Below, one piece after another: positions 1 through 9,700 of a stretch of 64,000 nucleotides of DNA. The position numbers and the translations under genes are program-made. Under the pieces are notes generated by a model, which saw only the letters and a list, made by a program, of their open reading frames with translations, had not been told where the DNA came from and searched no databases. Origin of the DNA: Paractinoplanes brasiliensis (lineage in GTDB: Bacteria; Actinomycetota; Actinomycetes; Mycobacteriales; Micromonosporaceae); assembly GCF_004362215.1 (NCBI RefSeq), contig NZ_SNWR01000001.1, positions 2,544,001 to 2,608,000 on the forward strand, given 5' to 3'. The number at the start of each line of letters is the position of its first letter. The stretch's first letter is position 1.

Positions 1-197
1 TCGGTGTTGCCGAGACCGGTTGCCAGGAGCCAGTTGAGGACCGAGTTGGCTGAGTAGAGGAGCTGCCCGCCGCCGTTCGGCACCGGAACAGGAAAGTCCT
101 GGTGCCGGCGCCGCCAGGTCGTCACCACGGGGCGCGCCACCTGGGCGAGCCGGGCCACCTCGGCCGACGACATGTACTCCTCGTTCACGCCGCTCAC
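1..197 (-). CDS. HTH-domain protein, probable N-6 DNA methylase N-terminus (partial)
   Basis: The reading frame is open from a GTG to the window edge, so only about 65 N-terminal residues are visible. They hold a helix-turn-helix of the kind SSAEVARLAQVARPVVTTWR followed by a hydrophilic stretch and a hydrophobic helix (LLYSANSVLNWLL). Actinobacterial N-6 adenine DNA methylases of restriction-like systems commonly begin with such a MerR/HTH segment ending in TxWRRRH-DFP, and that is the basis for the suggested product. The catalytic part lies outside the window, so the methylase call is an inference and a plain DNA-binding regulator is possible. It is transcribed away from the next gene, with a perfect palindrome in the space between. 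Confidence 0.5.
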   Translation of the reverse strand, partial: MSGVNEEYMSSAEVARLAQVARPVVTTWRRRHQDFPVPVPNGGGQLLYSANSVLNWLLATGLGNT

Positions 198-233
198 TCT
201 AAGCCCCTCGTACGCCGAAGTCGCAAGCATTCG

Positions 234-253
234 TTGATAACCCGGGTTATCAA
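234..253. promoter_or_regulatory. Perfect 20-bp palindrome between divergent genes (operator candidate)
   Basis: The sequence TTGATAACCCGGGTTATCAA is identical to its own reverse complement. It lies in the 121-bp space between the leftward HTH gene and the rightward membrane-anchored protein gene, where a shared operator would sit. The AT-rich arms stand out from the GC-rich surroundings. A dimeric repressor site is the simplest reading; the HTH protein next door is an obvious but unproven candidate to bind it. Confidence 0.55.
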
Positions 254-318
254 GCGGAGTGACTCGCGCGAACATGCGGTTGTGCTCTCCTGTGATGACC
301 GTTCGAATCAGGAGTTGC

Positions 319-1128
319 ATGATGACCGTTCCGCAGAACCCTTTCCCGCCGAGTCCCCTCCCCCAGCCGAAGCGCGGCAAGCGCGGCCTCGTGATCGCGG
401 GCGCCGCCATGACCGCCCTCGTCCTGCTGTGCTGCGGCATCGGAGTCGCCGCGCTGAACGGTGACGACAAGGACTCCTCCCAGCTTGGGGCGGTGTCGGT
501 GCCCTCGACGGAGCCGGTGACGACAGCCACCGCCCCAGCGACGGGGAGCACCACAACGCCGGCGGAGAGCACCACGACGGCGGAAGCGCCGCCGACGACC
601 AAGGCGGCCGCCAAGCCCCGGGTCATCAAGGGGCGCGGCGACGACGTCGTGGACATCCCGCCGCTCACCGAACTCTCGGTGGTCGTCTTCGACTGCCGGT
701 GCTCCAGCAACACCGTGCTCAAGAGCGACGGGCCGGAGTCCCTGCTGGTCAACGAGATCGGCAAGTACAAGGGCAAGCGCTGGATCAACCTGGAGGAGGG
801 CGCCCAGACCACCCAGTTCGAGATCAACGCGTCCGGCCGCTGGACGCTGACGATCGGCTCCGTCGACCAGCTCGCCACCAAGGCAGCGTCCGGCAAGGTG
901 TCCGGCAAGGGCGACGACGTGATCGTGCTCGGCGGCAGCGCCACCAAGGCGAAGATCACCCATTCCAAGGGGTCGTCGAACTTCGTCGTCAAGGCTTACT
1001 CGCTCGAGACCGGCGACGGCGGTCTGCTCGTCAACGAGATCGGCGGGTACTCCGGCACCCGGCCGCTGCCGGCGCCGGCGCTTGTCGAGGTGACCGCCGA
1101 CGGCAGCTGGAGCATCTCCCCGTCCTGA
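319..1128 (+). CDS. Membrane-anchored protein with two repeated extracytoplasmic domains
   Basis: The product is 269 residues from the ATG preceded by AGGAG. A Lys/Arg-rich N-terminus is followed by one hydrophobic segment (about residues 25-47, LVIAGAAMTALVLLCCGIG) and a Thr/Pro/Ala-rich linker, so the rest is probably outside the cell. Two related domains of about 75 residues follow: each starts with a G-x-GDDV motif, contains LLVNEIG-x-Y-x-G, and ends in a GxWxxxI strand pattern. A Cys pair (CRC) sits in the first domain only. I do not recognise a function. An internal duplication and a stalk suggest a surface-binding role. The ATPase gene starts 80 bp downstream on the same strand, so the two could be co-transcribed. 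Confidence 0.75.
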   Translation: MMTVPQNPFPPSPLPQPKRGKRGLVIAGAAMTALVLLCCGIGVAALNGDDKDSSQLGAVSVPSTEPVTTATAPATGSTTTPAESTTTAEAPPTTKAAAKPRVIKGRGDDVVDIPPLTELSVVVFDCRCSSNTVLKSDGPESLLVNEIGKYKGKRWINLEEGAQTTQFEINASGRWTLTIGSVDQLATKAASGKVSGKGDDVIVLGGSATKAKITHSKGSSNFVVKAYSLETGDGGLLVNEIGGYSGTRPLPAPALVEVTADGSWSISPS

Positions 1129-1208
1129 CCAGCTCCAAGCCCGTCCTGACCGCAACACCGCTCTGCCGCGAACAGAGCGCCGAACCGGCAGTAAACCAGG
1201 GGGTCCCC

Positions 1209-3626
1209 ATGGACGACGCACTCACGCTCTATCACGAACTCACCGACCAGCTGCGGGCTCACGGAACCACCGGCCCGGCCACCGATCTGATCCTCGCCGC
1301 CTTCCGGGGCGAGGACGCGCTCGCGGCAGTGATGCGCGGCGAGCCATTGCCCGAAGCGCCCGCCGACGCGGCGGAGGCCGACGAGGCGCCGGAGGTCTAC
1401 CTGGAGTCGGTGGAGGTCACCGGCTTCCGGGGCATCGGCACACCCGCCGCCGCGCTGCGGCTCAAGCCCCAACCCGGCCTGACCGTCATCGCGGGCCGGA
1501 ACGGCTCCGCCAAGTCCAGCCTCGCCGAGTCGATCGAGTACGGCCTCACCGAGGACTCGCCGCGCTGGTCGCAGCGTCCGCCCGTGTTCCGCGAGGGCTG
1601 GCGCAACATGCACTACAACGGCGAGCGCGCGATCGCGGTGAAGCTGCGTTCGGCATCGAGCGGTCAGCCCGTCGTGATTCGCCGTACGTGGGCCGCCGGC
1701 GAGACGGACGTGGCGGCCGCGACGGTGCACGTGACCCGGAACGGCGTCACGCTTCCGTCGGACGCCCTGCCCGAATGGCTGCGCCCATCGGAACGGTTCC
1801 GCCCGTTCCTGTCCGCCCGCGACCTCGAGCGGGTGATCGGCTCCAAACCCACCGAGCTGTACGACTCGATCGCGCCGATTCTCGGGCTTACCCCGCTCTC
1901 CGAGGCCGGCGCACGGCTGCAGGTGTTGCGCAAGGAACGTGACGATCGGGCCGCGGCGCTCCGAGGTTCGTTCGGCGACCTGCGTACACGACTCGTTGGG
2001 CTGGACGATCCGCGAGCCGGTGAAGCCGTACATCTGCTCGGAAAACAGGCGGGAAAGGCGAACCTGGCGGCGCTCACCGAGCTGGCCGCAGGGGAAACCG
2101 GTGACGGTGACGCTCGTGCGGCGTCGGCCGCGCGGCGACTGGCCGAGCTGGGGTTGCCCGACATCGGGAACACCCTGCGCGAACTGACCCAGGCGGAGGA
2201 GTCGGTTCAGCAGCTCGCCCGCACCGAGGTCGCTGTAAGGCACCGGGTGGCGGACCTTCTGTCGGGTGCGCTCGAGATGCACCGGGACCTGGGAGATCAG
2301 TCGTGCCCGGTGTGCCAGGTCGGTGTTCTCGACGGAACGTGGCGCGAACAGGCCGAGCGGGAGGTCGGCCAGCTGCGCTCGGCCACCGAGACGATGCGTG
2401 CCGCTGCCCGGCGCCGCGAAGCGCTGCTTCGGCAGGCGCAGAGCGAAATGGGCACCGTACGCGGGCTGCTGGACCCGGTCGTGACGGCCCTCGCACCGTC
2501 ACTGCCGGAGCAGGCCGCCGAACTCGATCGGGCATTGGACTCGCCGGCCCTCGACCGACCGTCCTGGGACGAGATCTCGGCAGCCCACCACAAGCTCGGT
2601 GTGGCCGCGGCCGAGTGGCTGGCCAACCGGCACGACTCGTGGCGGGAGCCCGGAGCCGCGATCCGCCGCTGGGTCGAGGACGCGAAGGTCGTTCGGGCCG
2701 AGGCCGATGAGCTGGCTCTGCTGACCAAGGCACGCAACGACCTCATCGCCGTCACCGACCGGATACGGGCCGACCGGTTCCAGGCGGCGGCGCAGCATTC
2801 CCAGCACATCTGGAACCTGCTGCGGCAGGAGAGCAACGTCGCGATCGGCGAGATCCGGCTCGGCGGCACGAGCACCCGGCGGCGGGTCGACATCTCCGTG
2901 GCCGTCGACGGGACGGACACCCCGGCGCTCGCCGTGATGAGCCAGGGCGAACTCCACGCCTTCGGGCTGGCGCTGTTCCTGCCCCGGGCGTGCGCCGACG
3001 CCAGCCCGTACCGGTTCGTGGTGATCGACGACCCGGTGCAGAGCATGGACCCGAGCAAGGTCGACGGGTTCGCCGAGGTGCTGCGCGAAGTGGCGCGTAC
3101 CCGGCAGGTCGTGGTGTTCACCCACGACGACCGGCTGCCCGAGGCCATCCGGCGGCTCGGTGTGGAGGCCGACGTCCGCGAGGTGACCCGGCGCGAGGGC
3201 TCGATCGTCGAAGTGCGCAAGAACCTGTGGCCGGCCAAGCGCTACCTGGAGGACGCCCGGGCGGTCGCCCTCGCCGAGGACATCCCGGAACAGGCGAAGC
3301 GATTGATGGTCGCCGGATTCTGCCGGTCCGCGCTCGAGGCGACGGCCATGGACCGCTATCGCGCGGAGCAGTATGCGGCAGGCACGCCCCTGCGAGAGAT
3401 CGACGCTGCCTTGGACGCGGCGCACAGCGTGCAGGCCAAGCTGACCCTCGGACTGTTCGGCGACCCGGGCCGCCGCGGGGACCTCTACGCCCAGCTGAAC
3501 CGCAGCCGGGTGCCGCGCGCCGTCGACACGGTCAAGGCCGTGGCGAAGGCAGTTCACGGGCAGTGCGACATGGCGAGCCTTGACATGGTTGTCGCCTCCG
3601 AGGCGCTGGTGGCGAGGCTGTCATGA
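1209..3626 (+). CDS. SMC/RloC-like AAA ATPase with CPVC hook and C-terminal helical domain
   Basis: This 805-residue protein has the split ABC-type ATPase layout of SMC, Rad50 and RloC proteins. Walker A (GRNGSAKS) is at residues 96-103, a central helical region carries a CPVC zinc-hook motif at 366-369, the signature SQGE is at 578-581, Walker B (VVIDDPVQSMD) begins at 605, and the H-loop His (FTHDD) is at 639. The form DDPVQSMD is typical of the RloC/AAA_13 branch rather than of housekeeping RecN or SMC. About 110 residues after the ATPase end in VKAVAKAVHG, which resembles a degenerate HEPN-type helix. It overlaps the next gene by four bases, so the two are translationally coupled. Start: ATG after a GGGGG stretch. 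Role in phage or plasmid defence is inferred. Confidence 0.8.
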   Translation: MDDALTLYHELTDQLRAHGTTGPATDLILAAFRGEDALAAVMRGEPLPEAPADAAEADEAPEVYLESVEVTGFRGIGTPAAALRLKPQPGLTVIAGRNGSAKSSLAESIEYGLTEDSPRWSQRPPVFREGWRNMHYNGERAIAVKLRSASSGQPVVIRRTWAAGETDVAAATVHVTRNGVTLPSDALPEWLRPSERFRPFLSARDLERVIGSKPTELYDSIAPILGLTPLSEAGARLQVLRKERDDRAAALRGSFGDLRTRLVGLDDPRAGEAVHLLGKQAGKANLAALTELAAGETGDGDARAASAARRLAELGLPDIGNTLRELTQAEESVQQLARTEVAVRHRVADLLSGALEMHRDLGDQSCPVCQVGVLDGTWREQAEREVGQLRSATETMRAAARRREALLRQAQSEMGTVRGLLDPVVTALAPSLPEQAAELDRALDSPALDRPSWDEISAAHHKLGVAAAEWLANRHDSWREPGAAIRRWVEDAKVVRAEADELALLTKARNDLIAVTDRIRADRFQAAAQHSQHIWNLLRQESNVAIGEIRLGGTSTRRRVDISVAVDGTDTPALAVMSQGELHAFGLALFLPRACADASPYRFVVIDDPVQSMDPSKVDGFAEVLREVARTRQVVVFTHDDRLPEAIRRLGVEADVREVTRREGSIVEVRKNLWPAKRYLEDARAVALAEDIPEQAKRLMVAGFCRSALEATAMDRYRAEQYAAGTPLREIDAALDAAHSVQAKLTLGLFGDPGRRGDLYAQLNRSRVPRAVDTVKAVAKAVHGQCDMASLDMVVASEALVARLS

Positions 3627-4009
3627 GCGATTGCCTGGAAACCGCCGACCGGATGCTGACCACCGTCGTCCGCGGGGCCCGGGGATGCTGGCCCCGAGCC
3701 TGCGCCTGGCTGCTGCGCCACGAACTCGAAGCCGCCATGGACCGCTACTGGCAGCGGGCGTGCCCGGAGATCGGGCAGGCCCGCGCCCAGCGGCCGAAAC
3801 TGCTCCTCCTCGGCCACTACGCCGGTACGGAGATCGGGCAGCGGGCCAGTTACCTGTGGTGGGCCCTGACCCGAGCCGGCCACCACCACACGTACGAACT
3901 CGGCATCACCGCCACCGAACTGGCCCGCCTCCGCACCGAACTGGTCGCCCTCATCGCGCTTCTCGACGCGAGGGAGGTCTCGCAGCGCAGAGAAGTCGTC
4001 AGTCCTTGA
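3623..4009 (+). CDS. Small helical HEPN-like protein coupled to the ATPase
   Basis: This is a 128-residue protein predicted to be nearly all helical, with no signal or membrane segment. Its start overlaps the stop of the ATPase gene as ATGA, so the two proteins are probably made together. The segment LRHELEAAMDRYW resembles CRSALEATAMDRYR in the C-terminal domain of the ATPase, which suggests that both carry the same kind of helical domain. A TRAGHHHTYEL segment satisfies the loose R-x4-H pattern of HEPN ribonucleases, but that pattern is permissive. The gene ends 11 bp inside the convergent acyl-CoA dehydrogenase gene. The function is not known to me; effector or regulatory partner of the ATPase is an inference. 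Confidence 0.75.
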   Translation: MSDCLETADRMLTTVVRGARGCWPRACAWLLRHELEAAMDRYWQRACPEIGQARAQRPKLLLLGHYAGTEIGQRASYLWWALTRAGHHHTYELGITATELARLRTELVALIALLDAREVSQRREVVSP

Positions 4010-5153
4010 GGAGCTGGCGGGCCATGACGACGCGCTGGACCTGGTTGGTGCCCTCGTAGATCTGGGTGATTTTGGCGTCGCGCATCATGCGCTCGACCGG
4101 GTAGTCGCGGGTGTAGCCGTACCCGCCGAGCAGCTGGACCGCGTCGGTCGTGATTTCCATGGCGGCGTCGGAGGCGAAGCACTTGGCGGCGGCGCCGAAG
4201 TAGGTCAGGTCGGCGTCGCCGCGTTCGCTCTTGCCGGCGGCGACGTAGGTCAGCTGGCGGGCCGCCTCGAGCTTCATGCCCATGTCGGCCAGCATGAACT
4301 GAACGCCCTGGAAGTCGGCTACGGGCTTGCCGAACTGCTTGCGCTCCTTGACGTAGTTCTTCGCGAAGTCGAGGGCGCCCTGCGCGATGCCCAGCGCCTG
4401 CGCGGCGATCGTGACGCGGGTGTGGTCGAGCGTCTTCATCGCCGTCGCGAAGCCGGTGCCCTCGTCGCCGATCATGCGGTCGGCGGGGATGCGTACGTTG
4501 TCGAAGTAGACCTCGCGGGTGGGCGAGCCCTTGATGCCGAGCTTCTTCTCGGGCGCGCCGAAGCTGACTCCCTCGTCGGACTTCTCCACCACGAAGGCCG
4601 AGATGCCCTTGGAGCGCTTGGCCGGGTCGGTGACCGCGAAGACCGTGTAGAACTCGGACACACCGGCGTTGGTGATCCAGCGCTTGACGCCGTTGAGCAC
4701 CCAGAAGTCGCCGTCGCGGACCGCGCGGGTGGTCATCGAGGCGGCGTCCGAGCCGGCCTCGGGCTCCGACAGGCAGTACGAGAACATCGCCTCGCCCGAC
4801 GCGACCTTGGGCAGGTAACGGCGTTTGAGGTCCTCGGAGGCCGACAGGATCAGGGGCATCGTGCCGAGCTTGTTGACCGCGGGGATGAGCGACGACGAGC
4901 CGCAGGCCCGCGCCACCTCCTCGATCACGATCGCGGTGGCCAGGGCGTCCGCGCCGGCACCGCCGTACTCGACCGGGATGTGCGGGGCGTGGAAGTCGCT
5001 CGAGCGCAGGGCGTCGTACGACGCCTTGGGGAACTCGCCGGTCTCGTCGGCCTCGGCCGCGTTCGGCGCCACCCGCGCGTCACACACCTCGCGCACGGCC
5101 GCGCGGATGGTTTCGTGATCCTCAGGCAACTGGTAGACGTCGAACTCGCTCAT
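3999..5153 (-). CDS. Acyl-CoA dehydrogenase
   Basis: A 384-residue flavoprotein expected to oxidise acyl-CoA to trans-2-enoyl-CoA and pass electrons to ETF. The FAD and substrate-binding stretch YCLSEPEAGSDA is present, followed by the C-terminal helical domain with QLLGGYGYTRDYPVERMMRDAKI. The catalytic Glu lies in IYEGTNQVQ near the C-terminus, the position used by short- and medium-chain enzymes. Length is normal for the family. The ATG chosen starts MSEFDVYQLPEDH; a longer frame with seven extra residues exists but lacks a better ribosome site. The gene stands alone. The acyl specificity cannot be read from the sequence. Confidence 0.93.
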   Translation of the reverse strand: MSEFDVYQLPEDHETIRAAVREVCDARVAPNAAEADETGEFPKASYDALRSSDFHAPHIPVEYGGAGADALATAIVIEEVARACGSSSLIPAVNKLGTMPLILSASEDLKRRYLPKVASGEAMFSYCLSEPEAGSDAASMTTRAVRDGDFWVLNGVKRWITNAGVSEFYTVFAVTDPAKRSKGISAFVVEKSDEGVSFGAPEKKLGIKGSPTREVYFDNVRIPADRMIGDEGTGFATAMKTLDHTRVTIAAQALGIAQGALDFAKNYVKERKQFGKPVADFQGVQFMLADMGMKLEAARQLTYVAAGKSERGDADLTYFGAAAKCFASDAAMEITTDAVQLLGGYGYTRDYPVERMMRDAKITQIYEGTNQVQRVVMARQLLKD

Positions 5154-5232
5154 GCCCCTGGTCCCTTCCCTCAAGCAGTCCCGCCGCTATGTTACTGGCG
5201 CGTAGCGTACGCCTGCCAGAGGTCCGGTCGTT

Positions 5233-6603
5233 ATGCCGGACGTGATGCGTTTGTCATTCCTGGGCACCGGTTACCTCGGCGCCACGTACGCGGCCTGTTT
5301 CGCCGAGCTCGGCTACGAGGTGCTCGGGTACGACGTCGACGACGCGAAGATAGCCAAGCTGGCCGCCGGGCGGGCCCCCTTCCACGAACCCGGGCTGGAC
5401 GACCTGCTGCGCCGCAACCTGGCCGCGGGCCGGCTACGGTTCACCACGTCGTTGACCGAGGTCGCCGGGTTCGCTGACGTGCACTTCATCTGCGTGGGCA
5501 CCCCGCAGCGCCCGGACGGGATGAGCGCCGACCTGACGTACGTCGAGAACGTCGTCACCGCCCTCGCGCCGCTGCTGACCCGCCGTGCGCTGATCGTGGG
5601 CAAGTCGACCGTGCCGGTGGGCACCGCGGCCTGGGTCGAGCAGCTGGTCGCCAAGCACGCCGACCCGGCCCTGGGCGTCGAGGTGGCGTGGTCGCCCGAG
5701 TTCCTGCAGGAGGGGTACGCCGTCGAGGACGTGCTGCGCCCCAACCGGATCGTGGCCGGGGTGCGTTCGGAATGGGCCCGCGTACGCCTGCACGCCGCTC
5801 ACAAGGGCGTGTTCGACCTGGCCGCGACCGAGGACCGGGACGTGCCCGTGGTGGTCACCGACTTCGCCACGGCCGAGTTGGTCAAGGTGGCCGCGAACGC
5901 GTTCCTGGCCACGAAGATCAGCTTCATCAACGCGATGGCGGAGGTCTGCGAGGTGGCCGGCGGTGACGTGACGCTGCTGGCCCGGGCGATCGGCTACGAC
6001 CCGCGGATCGGGCATCGGTTCCTGCAGGCCGGGCTGGGGTTCGGCGGTGGCTGCCTGCCCAAGGACATCCGCGCGTTCCAGGCGCGGGCGCAGGAGCTGG
6101 GCGCGGGTGAGGCGCTGCGCTTCCTGCACGAGGTCGACCTGATCAACGCACGGCGGCGGGGGCGGGCGCTCACGCTGGCTGCGGAGTTGCTGAACAGACC
6201 GGTAGGTCCAGCGGGTCCCGACCTGTCCGGCGCCCGGATCGCGGTTCTGGGCGCGACGTTCAAACCCCATTCGGACGACGTACGGGATGCGCCCTCCCTC
6301 GCCGTGGCGGCCGCGCTGGCCAATGCCGGGGCGCACGTGCATGTGTACGACCCGGAAGGCATGCCCAACGCCCGTGCCGCCCAGCCCGCTCTCGCGTACG
6401 AGGAAAGCCTTGTCGCCGCCGTGACGGACGTCTCTCTGGTGGTCGTGGCGACCGAGTGGGCCGAGTTCCGCAACGCCGACCCGGTGCTCCTGGGCGAGCT
6501 GGTCGCCGAACGCCGGGTCATCGACGGGCGGAACTGCCTGAACCCGGCCCAGTGGGCGCAGGCGGGATGGACCTACCGCGGGATGGGCCGGCCGCCCGTG
6601 TGA
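5233..6603 (+). CDS. UDP-glucose 6-dehydrogenase family protein
   Basis: A 456-residue nucleotide-sugar dehydrogenase. It begins with a Rossmann fold (FLGTGYLGATYAACFAELGY), contains the GKSTVPVGT segment, and has the catalytic Cys at residue 274 in GFGGGCLPKDI. The C-terminal domain (IAVLGATFKPHSDDVRDAPS) completes the three-domain structure of UDP-glucose/GDP-mannose dehydrogenases. The expected reaction is two successive NAD-dependent oxidations of UDP-glucose to UDP-glucuronate for cell-surface polysaccharide. An alternative start four codons in (MRLSFLG) fits the fold equally well. There are no glycosyltransferases next to it, so the exact sugar is uncertain. Confidence 0.9.
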   Translation: MPDVMRLSFLGTGYLGATYAACFAELGYEVLGYDVDDAKIAKLAAGRAPFHEPGLDDLLRRNLAAGRLRFTTSLTEVAGFADVHFICVGTPQRPDGMSADLTYVENVVTALAPLLTRRALIVGKSTVPVGTAAWVEQLVAKHADPALGVEVAWSPEFLQEGYAVEDVLRPNRIVAGVRSEWARVRLHAAHKGVFDLAATEDRDVPVVVTDFATAELVKVAANAFLATKISFINAMAEVCEVAGGDVTLLARAIGYDPRIGHRFLQAGLGFGGGCLPKDIRAFQARAQELGAGEALRFLHEVDLINARRRGRALTLAAELLNRPVGPAGPDLSGARIAVLGATFKPHSDDVRDAPSLAVAAALANAGAHVHVYDPEGMPNARAAQPALAYEESLVAAVTDVSLVVVATEWAEFRNADPVLLGELVAERRVIDGRNCLNPAQWAQAGWTYRGMGRPPV

Positions 6604-6726
6604 CGACCGATGTCGCCGTCTGCGCGTTTTCCATGGATGTCGACCGCCGTGAGCCTGTTCTAATGAATGTCGTACCGGCATGCTCTAGTTAGACGGACGG
6701 GTGCCCGGGCAGGTCGAGGAGGTTCC

Positions 6727-9700
6727 GTGGCGCAGGCTGGACAGCCCGACGGCTACGACGATGAGCTGGCCCGCATCGAGGCCTCGATCGCGGATCTGAA
6801 GATCCGCGACATGGAGGCGGCCAAGGAACGCACGCAGATCGCCGCCAAGATCCAGGCGGCACAGTTCCAGCGTGACATCCTCGCCCACGCCAACCAGCAG
6901 AAAAAGGCCGCCAAGGCCAAGGCTCGCCGTCCCCGCCGCCGCGGGTCCGACGAGTTCCCGCCCCCGCCCCCGCCGACGGGCGCCCCGACCGGCGACAAGC
7001 CGCCCCCGCCTCCGCGCGCCGGCATTTCGCCCGGTCCGCGGCCCGACTGGGCGCCGCCGGGCTCGCCGCACACAGGTCCGCCCGGGGTGGCCACCGACGG
7101 TGTCACCATGCTGGTCGACGACCCGCCGCCGACCGAGCGGGTCGCTCCGCCGCCGCGTCGCTCCGCCGGGTTCACCGGCGCCGAGCACCACCCGCCCGAG
7201 GCCTCCTCCCAGTCGGTGCAGAACATCCTGCTCGCCCTGGGCGCGCTGCTCATCGGTGTGGCCGCCGTGGTCTTCGCCGGGGTGGCGGTCAGCAACCCGT
7301 TCGCCCGGGCGTTCATCCTCGCCCTGTGCACCGCGATCGCTCTCTCCGTCGCCCCCGGAATCGCCAAGCGCGGCCTGAGCTCGACCGGTGAGACGGTCGC
7401 CTGGGTCGGGCTCATCCTGCTGCCGCTGACCCTGTTCGCCCTGCACGGCAGCCCGGCGACGGGCGGCGAGTCCGTGCCCGTCCCGCTCTATCTGGGCGTC
7501 ACGTTCGCCCTGACCGCGGTGGCCGCCTTCGTCTACGCCGGGTTCACCCGCCTTGCCGCGCCGCGCTACGCCACGGTGGTGGCCGTCCAGCCGGTGCCGC
7601 TGCTGCTGGCCGAACCGATGATCGAGAGCCCGGCCGGCTGGGGCATGGCCCTGACGGTGGTCGCCGTCCTCGACCTGCTGCTGCTCACCACCGTCATCCG
7701 CAAGGGTCGGCTGCTGCCGCGCTGGCCGTGGGGCCGCCCCGGCCCCGCCGACCGGCAGACGCAAGACCCCGCCCCGATCGCCGAGGACCCGCCCGAGCGC
7801 CCAGAGACCGCTCGCGAGGAACCCGACCTGATCATCCCGGGGTTGTCCGGTCCCCGCCGCGGAAACTGGCTGCGCTCACGCATCTTCCCCGGCCCGCGCC
7901 CGGGCGACGCGCCGCCCGCCGGCTCGGTGCCGCTGGCCCCGCCGGCCTCTCCGCCCTCGGCCGACTGGCTGCGCGAGCTGACGTTCGCCCTGCTCTGCGT
8001 GGCCAGCGCGGGCGCCCTGCTCTATTCGTCGGTGGCGCTGCTGCAGGCCCAGGCGCTGCCCGACGCGCTGCGGTCCGGCCTCGTGCTGGTGCTGGCCGCG
8101 CTCACCGGCGCCGCCGCGGCCTACCTGCTCGACAACCTGGCCGCCCGCAACATCGCCGGCGGTGTCCTCGCCCTTGCCGTGATCGGCGCGACCGCCCGCA
8201 TCGCCGACGTCGTCTCGCCGCATTGGACGCTGGCCGTCGCCGCGGCCGCCGTCGCGGTCACCGGGGCCGTGGTCACGATGATCCCGGCCGAGGTGCGCCG
8301 CGGCCCGCAGATCGCCTCGGCGGTAGCGCTCGGCATCATCGGCCTGATCCTGGTGATCGACTGCCTGCGAGCCGCGGTTGCGCCGCTGCAGGCCGCCCGC
8401 CCGGTCTGGCACGCCGGCACGGCGGACTACGCGCAGCGCATGGCCGAGGCGGCCGGCGATCTGGGCTGGCTGCTCGCGTTCAGCGCGCTGCTGGTCACCA
8501 TCGCCGCCGCCCTGGCCCTGCCGCCCGCCCTGCGGCACGAGGGCGCGGTCATCGGCATCGCGCTGACCGCCCTGGCCCTGCCCGCCTCGCTCGGGCTGAA
8601 CTGGTCGGAGGCGCCCTGGCCGCTGGTCATCGCCTCGGTCGGCATCGGCGCGGCCGGCCTCGCGGCGACCACCCGGCGCATCGCGGTCGTCCACGTGGCC
8701 GCGGCCGGGGTGGTGGGCCTGTTCGGGGCCGGCGCCGCGCTGGGCGCGGCCTGGCTGACCGCCGCCGTGCTGACCGCGCTGGCCGGCGCGGGCGTGATGA
8801 TCGCGGTGGCCGCCCGCCAGATCCCCATCCGCCTGTACGCGTGGCTGGTCGGCGACTGGGCCGCCGGCGCGGCCGCGCTGGCCCTGCCCGGCGCCGTGGT
8901 CAGCGCCGCGCTGGCCGTCGCCGACCGTGGTGACGGCCCGCCGCCCACCGAGGCGGTCACCGTTCCCGCCCTGGCCGTCGGCTTCCTGGCCGTGGCCGCC
9001 ACGCTCAGCTACGCCGCCGTCTTCCAGGTGGCGCGGCGCGACATCAGCCTGCCGCTCACCGCCGGCACCGGCCTCGGCGCGATCGCCCTGGCCCTGGCCG
9101 CCCTGCTCTCGCCCGGCGCCACCGCCCCCGACATCTGGGTCGGCGCGCTGCTGCTGGTCGCGGCGGGCCTGCTGTTCTTCTCCAAGTCGATCGACAACGG
9201 GCGGCGCAGCGACCGGCTGCTCGACGGCCCCGACATCGCCGCCGCGGCCGCCACCGTCGCCATCTGCGGCGCGCTGGCCCGGGTCTTCGCACTGGCCTTC
9301 CCGCAGGCGCCGCTGGCCGTGGCCGGCGTGGTCGTGCTGATCGTTGCGCTCGGCGTGGCTGTCCTGCCTGAGGACTGGGCGCGCGGCCCCAACCGCGGGC
9401 TTGCCGTGGCCGGCGGGGTGGTCGGCGCGATCGCGGGTTATCTGGCGCTGGCCGGGGCCGTGCGCATGCTGTCCGTCCCGGCCGACCTCTGGGACGCCGA
9501 CCTGACCCAGGTCCCCAGCCCCGGCGCGGGCGCCTGGCAGGCCCCGTTCGCCCTGCTCGCGATCTCGATCGCCGCCGCCCTGGCCGCGCCCCGCCCGTGG
9601 TCGCACCTGTTCTCCGCGATCGCCGGGGCGCTGGCCGCCATCGGCGCGCCGTTCGCGCTCGGCCTGCCCTGGTGGTCGCCGCTGCTGATCGGCGGGGCGG

